The position numbers and the translations under genes were made by a program. Below are positions 30,716 to 33,452 of a DNA stretch of 33,452 nucleotides, piece after piece. The stretch comes from Candidatus Azophilus lithoversatilis (GTDB taxonomy: Bacteria; Pseudomonadota; Gammaproteobacteria; Pseudomonadales; Azotimanducaceae), in contig JAQAJJ010000031.1 of NCBI GenBank assembly GCA_028278675.1, forward strand, positions 32,243-65,694, in the 5' to 3' direction. How positions within the stretch are numbered: the first letter of the stretch is position 1; each line of letters begins with the position of its first letter. Under the pieces are notes generated by a model. That model had not been told where the DNA came from and made no database searches. It saw nothing but the letters and a program-made list of their open reading frames with translations.

Positions 30716-32074
30716 ATGCCGTTTGACCACACCTCCTCCCGCCCTCGATCGCCCCGCCGCAAGCCGCGCTACGACATTTCGTGCACCGAATGCGGCAGCG
30801 CGGCAACCGTGCCGTTCCGACCGAATCCCGACCGGCCGGTCTATTGCCTGCCCTGCTTGAAAGCCCAACGCAATGGTCCGACGCGGGCAATCGCCGACCC
30901 CATCGACGATTCACCAACCACCACCGGACCAAGGGCCGACCAGGCTGGCAACGCAGCCACGGCGTTTTCCGCAATGGCGCTCAAGCCCGCTACCCGGACG
31001 GCCATTGCCGCCATGGGCATAACGGAACCGACGCCCATCCAGAATGCGTGCATCCCCAGTCTCCTGGACGGACGGGATCTGATTGGCCAGGCGCGCACCG
31101 GTTCGGGGAAGACGCTCGCCTTCGCAGTGCCGCTGGTGGAACGGAGCGACCCCAGGGTGCGGCAGATTCAGGCTCTGGTGCTGGTGCCTACCCGGGAACT
31201 GGCCCTGCAGGTGGCGCGAGTTACCGAAGCATTGGCCGCACCCCATCGATTGCGCGTGACGTTGCAGCACGGCGGCCGGTCGGCGCGCCGCGAGGAAGCA
31301 GCATAGATAAACGGCACCCAGATCGTCATCGGCACGCCCGGCCGCACGTTGGACCATCTACGGGCGCAGACCGCGGATCTGCAATTCCTGCGCTGCTTCG
31401 TTCTCGATGAAGCCGACGAGATGCTCGACAAGGGATTTGCCCGCGACGTGGAAGCAATTATCAGCCGAACACCGCGCAAACGGCAGACCGCCCTGTTCTC
31501 CGCCACCATGCCCAAATGGGTAGCGGACACCGCCAACAAACACCTCCAAAAGCCATTGACGGTGGCATTGGACAGCGGCGTTCAAGCGCCGTCCGCCGTC
31601 GAGCACCAGGTTTACACCATCCAGAAAGACGACAAGATCGAAGCGCTCCAGACGATGTTGGACCAGCGCAATGGGAACCCGGTGATCGTCTTTGGCCGGA
31701 CCAAGCATGGTGTCAAGAAGTTGGCCAAGAAACTCGACGCGTTGGGTTACTCCGTGGGAGCCCTGCAGGGCAATCTCAAGCAAAACGCGCGCGAGCGGGT
31801 CATGGCGGACTTCCGTTCCGGCATCGCGCCGATTCTGGTGGCAACCAATGTAGCGGCCCGAGGCCTCGACGTTGAAGGCGTCGGCAAGGTCATCAACTAC
31901 GATTTGCCGGACTCCGAGCAGCACTTCACCCACCGGGTCGGGCGAACCGGCCGCATGGGGCGCTCCGGAGAGGCGGTAACGTTCATCACCCCGGACGAAC
32001 AGCGAAAGTGGCGCGAGATCGAACGCGGTCTAGGGCGTCGGTTCACCGCCAAGCCTTGGCGCAAAGCCGGATAG
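30716..32074 (+). pseudogene. DEAD-box RNA helicase with N-terminal CxxC-x17-CxxC zinc ribbon, split by an in-frame TAG
   Basis: The reading frame is one continuous DEAD-box helicase except for TAG at 31304-31306 (codon 197). Before it lie the zinc ribbon (Cys23, Cys26, Cys44, Cys47), the Q motif '[14 protein letters not shown]', motif I 'ARTGSGKT' and Ia '[10 protein letters not shown]'. After it lie 'GTQIVIGTPGRTLDHL', 'FVLDEADEMLDKGF' (motif II), 'FSATMPKW', 'ATNVAARGLDVEGV' and 'HRVGRTGRMGRSG'. The frame is unchanged, so the cause is a substitution; Leu (TTG) is a plausible original codon. Full length would be about 452 aa, like RhlE. The start has AGAGG upstream. It may be inactive, a sequencing error, or a readthrough case. 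Confidence 0.88.
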
Positions 32075-32108
32075 CATCAAAACAAACGCCATCCTGACGG
32101 TCACGCAC

Positions 32109-32124
32109 GCGGCGGTGACGCCGC
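32109..32124. terminator. GC-rich hairpin between convergent helicase and dtd genes
   Basis: GCGGCG-GTGA-CGCCGC is 6 bp with a GNRA tetraloop. It lies in the 75-bp convergent gap, with no T-run on either side. Confidence 0.4.
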
Positions 32125-32149
32125 CCGGGTGGCTCGTTGCGGGCCCTCC

Positions 32150-32587
32150 TCATCGCTCCAACAGGAAGGTGGCCGGCCCGTCGTTGACCAGCGCCACACG
32201 CATGTTGGCGCCAAAACGCCCGGTTTGAACATCGGCGCAGGATGCCTTGAGGCCGGCCGCGTAGGCCTCAACCAGCCGTTCGGCCTGTTCAGCAGGCGCG
32301 ACGCCGCCAAAGCTGGGCCGCTTTCCCCGGCTTAAATCGGCAGCCAAGGTGAACTGCGAGACCACCAATATGGCGCCGCCCACCTCGAGCACCGATCGAT
32401 TCATCGGCTTGCTCGCATCGGGAAAAATGCGCAGATTCAGGGTTTTGTCCGCCAGCCAATCCGCTTCGGCCATCCCGTCATCCGGGAAAACGCCAACCAA
32501 GGCCAACAGCCCCGGACCGATTTCGGCAATCGTCCGGGACGCCACCGCCACCGACGCCTCGGCCACCCGTTGCAGCAGAACTTTCAT
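32150..32587 (-). CDS. dtd: D-aminoacyl-tRNA deacylase
   Basis: Dtd removes D-amino acids wrongly attached to tRNA. The 145-aa length is typical. It begins 'MKVLLQRVAEASVAV' and has the active-site 'VVSQFTLAADLSRGKRPSF' (SQFTL) and the C-terminal 'VNDGPATFLLE', which carries the Gly-cis-Pro chirality filter; most homologues have NxGPVT. I start at ATG 32587, where similarity begins; the ATG overlaps the stop of a small upstream ORF (ATGA). Confidence 0.97.
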   Translation of the reverse strand: MKVLLQRVAEASVAVASRTIAEIGPGLLALVGVFPDDGMAEADWLADKTLNLRIFPDASKPMNRSVLEVGGAILVVSQFTLAADLSRGKRPSFGGVAPAEQAERLVEAYAAGLKASCADVQTGRFGANMRVALVNDGPATFLLER

Positions 32588-32817
32588 GGGGGAATCACAA
32601 CCCACTTTCCACTTGCTGTCCAGACGATCAGACCGGGCCTGATCTCGCAGATTCCGAGAATTCGGTAATGGTAGCCATCCTCGTGCGGTGGCTTCGCGGC
32701 GTCCTTTCTAGCTAGACGGGCATACTCTCTGACCCGTCGGTCGTGCATCTGCTTTTCGTTCACCACCTGGACGCCCTGATCTTGAGGCTGGTTGATAGGA
32801 AAATGCAGTGCCGACAC
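32584..32817 (-). CDS. Hypothetical 77-aa protein coupled to dtd
   Basis: I do not recognise it. The ORF starts at ATG 32817 and its stop overlaps the dtd ATG. It is charged in the middle ('RRVREYARLARKDAAKPP') with a hydrophobic, Trp-containing end ('GLIVWTASGKWVVIPP'), and no signal peptide. No Shine-Dalgarno stands out. The overlap with dtd and the balanced composition are the only support, and it may be a chance frame. Confidence 0.4.
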   Translation of the reverse strand: MSALHFPINQPQDQGVQVVNEKQMHDRRVREYARLARKDAAKPPHEDGYHYRILGICEIRPGLIVWTASGKWVVIPP

Positions 32818-33292
32818 TGCTTGGTTCCCGAACGCCGGTCAAGAGCGATTGGGACTACCCGGGAAACCGCCGTTTCGGGCGAACTTTCCGTCCCCAGCGT
32901 CCACCGCCACATCCTCAACCGGCTCAACGGGCGCTTCGGATGACTTCCCGCAAGCGCCCGTATGGCTTCGCGACGGCGCGCAGCAGCCGTCTGATGTTCA
33001 AACTCTCTATCGTCTGTGGCTGCACGGGACTCATGTTCCGCGCACTCCGGGGCGACGCTTGGCCATTCATCTTGCGTACTTCAGAATCGAAGAATCAGTG
33101 AACGAAGGCGAGTCCGAGGTTGACCGCGACTGTCGGACCACGGCATGGCAATGCCGCTACACTCCCACGGGCCGATAACAAGGAGTCGAGCCGCAAGTCC
33201 GCACGCCGTGCGCGACAGCCTGTCAACATCGCCGGCAACCGATCAAGCTACACTCGACCGCACGACGAAAGGGACGGGAAACTACACACGCG
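32818..33292. other. Region without a confident gene
   Basis: The 475 bp hold one weak plus-strand frame (32792-33178, TTG start, 128 aa), overlapping the small minus-strand ORF. Its middle, 'VQTLYRLWLHGTHVPRTPGR', looks somewhat protein-like, but there is no ribosome-binding site and no recognisable family. I see no promoter I could defend and no repeat. Confidence 0.5.
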
Positions 33293-33452
33293 ATGCTGGA
33301 CCTGCTGATCAGCAACGGCGCGTTGCTCGACGGCTCCGGCGCGCCTGCGCAAAGGGAGAATCTCGGCGTCCGCGATGGGCGAGCGGGCCGTCGGCTCACC
33401 GGCAGATGCCGATGATCTCGCGGCCATGAAAACCCTGTTGGGGGAGAGCCTC
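33293..33452 (+). pseudogene. N-acyl-D-amino-acid deacylase remnant, internal deletion (runs off the window)
   Basis: The start is clear: 'MLDLLISNGALLDGSGAPAQ' then 'LGVRDG' is the N-terminus of the D-aminoacylase amidohydrolase family. At 33374 the frame breaks, and the next sense, in the +1 frame, is 'MGERAVGSPADADDLAAMKT' followed by LLGESL, which belongs well inside these proteins, before their 'GALGFS' motif. Some 140 codons, including the early metal ligands, are missing. The junction CGCGATGGGCG fits both sides, so a microhomology-mediated deletion is likely. The first frame ends at a TGA at 33413. The second frame is open to the window edge. Confidence 0.75.

Noticed and set aside
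32792-33178. 128-codon plus-strand frame with TTG start
   Set aside because: No ribosome-binding site, no recognisable domain, and overlap with the small ORF coupled to dtd.

Overview
The window looks like chromosomal DNA of a high-GC gammaproteobacterium. This rests on gene order and family content, not on any database search. Three blocks are typical of that class: pilMNOPQ-aroK-aroB, the neighbourhood rpmE / priA / FtsN-like / hslV / hslU / DUF971, and ubiE-ubiJ-ubiB-tatA-tatB-tatC. I cannot name a genus.

Layout. (1) 1-5951: the C-terminal end of a TonB-dependent receptor, then a Tat-exported molybdenum hydroxylase operon: a [2Fe-2S] subunit, a molybdopterin subunit, a FAD subunit with extra cysteines like the [4Fe-4S] type of PaoB/HcrB, and a membrane cytochrome b whose reading frame is broken. 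A four-copy 87-bp tandem array lies between the molybdopterin and FAD genes. An 89-bp imperfect duplication lies between the FAD and cytochrome genes. (2) 5948-7953: a small unrecognised protein, an HNH endonuclease and a Vsr-type mismatch endonuclease, with no DNA methyltransferase in the window. (3) 7950-13880, minus strand: pilM, pilN, pilO, pilP, pilQ, aroK, aroB. (4) 13855-18440: a divergent class A penicillin-binding protein, an M48 metalloprotease, and rpmE. The protease gene is flanked by twin-hairpin palindromic repeats, and one copy is read as part of its N-terminus. (5) 18597-28273, plus strand: priA, a SPOR protein, hslVU, a DUF971 gene, ubiquinone genes and the Tat translocon. (6) 28317-33452: a nucleoside hydrolase, a GST-like protein, a DEAD-box helicase split by an in-frame TAG, dtd, a small ORF, and a deleted N-acyl-D-amino-acid deacylase remnant running off the window.

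How the parts relate. The Tat genes supply the export route that the twin-arginine [2Fe-2S] subunit needs. A working cytochrome b would pass electrons from the periplasmic hydroxylase to the quinone pool, and ubiE/J/B make ubiquinone. The pil genes build the type IV pilus inner-membrane platform and outer-membrane secretin.

The most unusual signals are the 87-bp array, whose period is a multiple of three so both strands stay open; the twin-hairpin repeats invading the protease gene; the CxxC-x17-CxxC zinc ribbon fused to a DEAD-box helicase that is then cut by TAG; and three broken genes in 33 kb. I see no CRISPR array, tRNA, rRNA, integrase or transposase. No large undescribed system is convincingly present; the repeats are the best leads.
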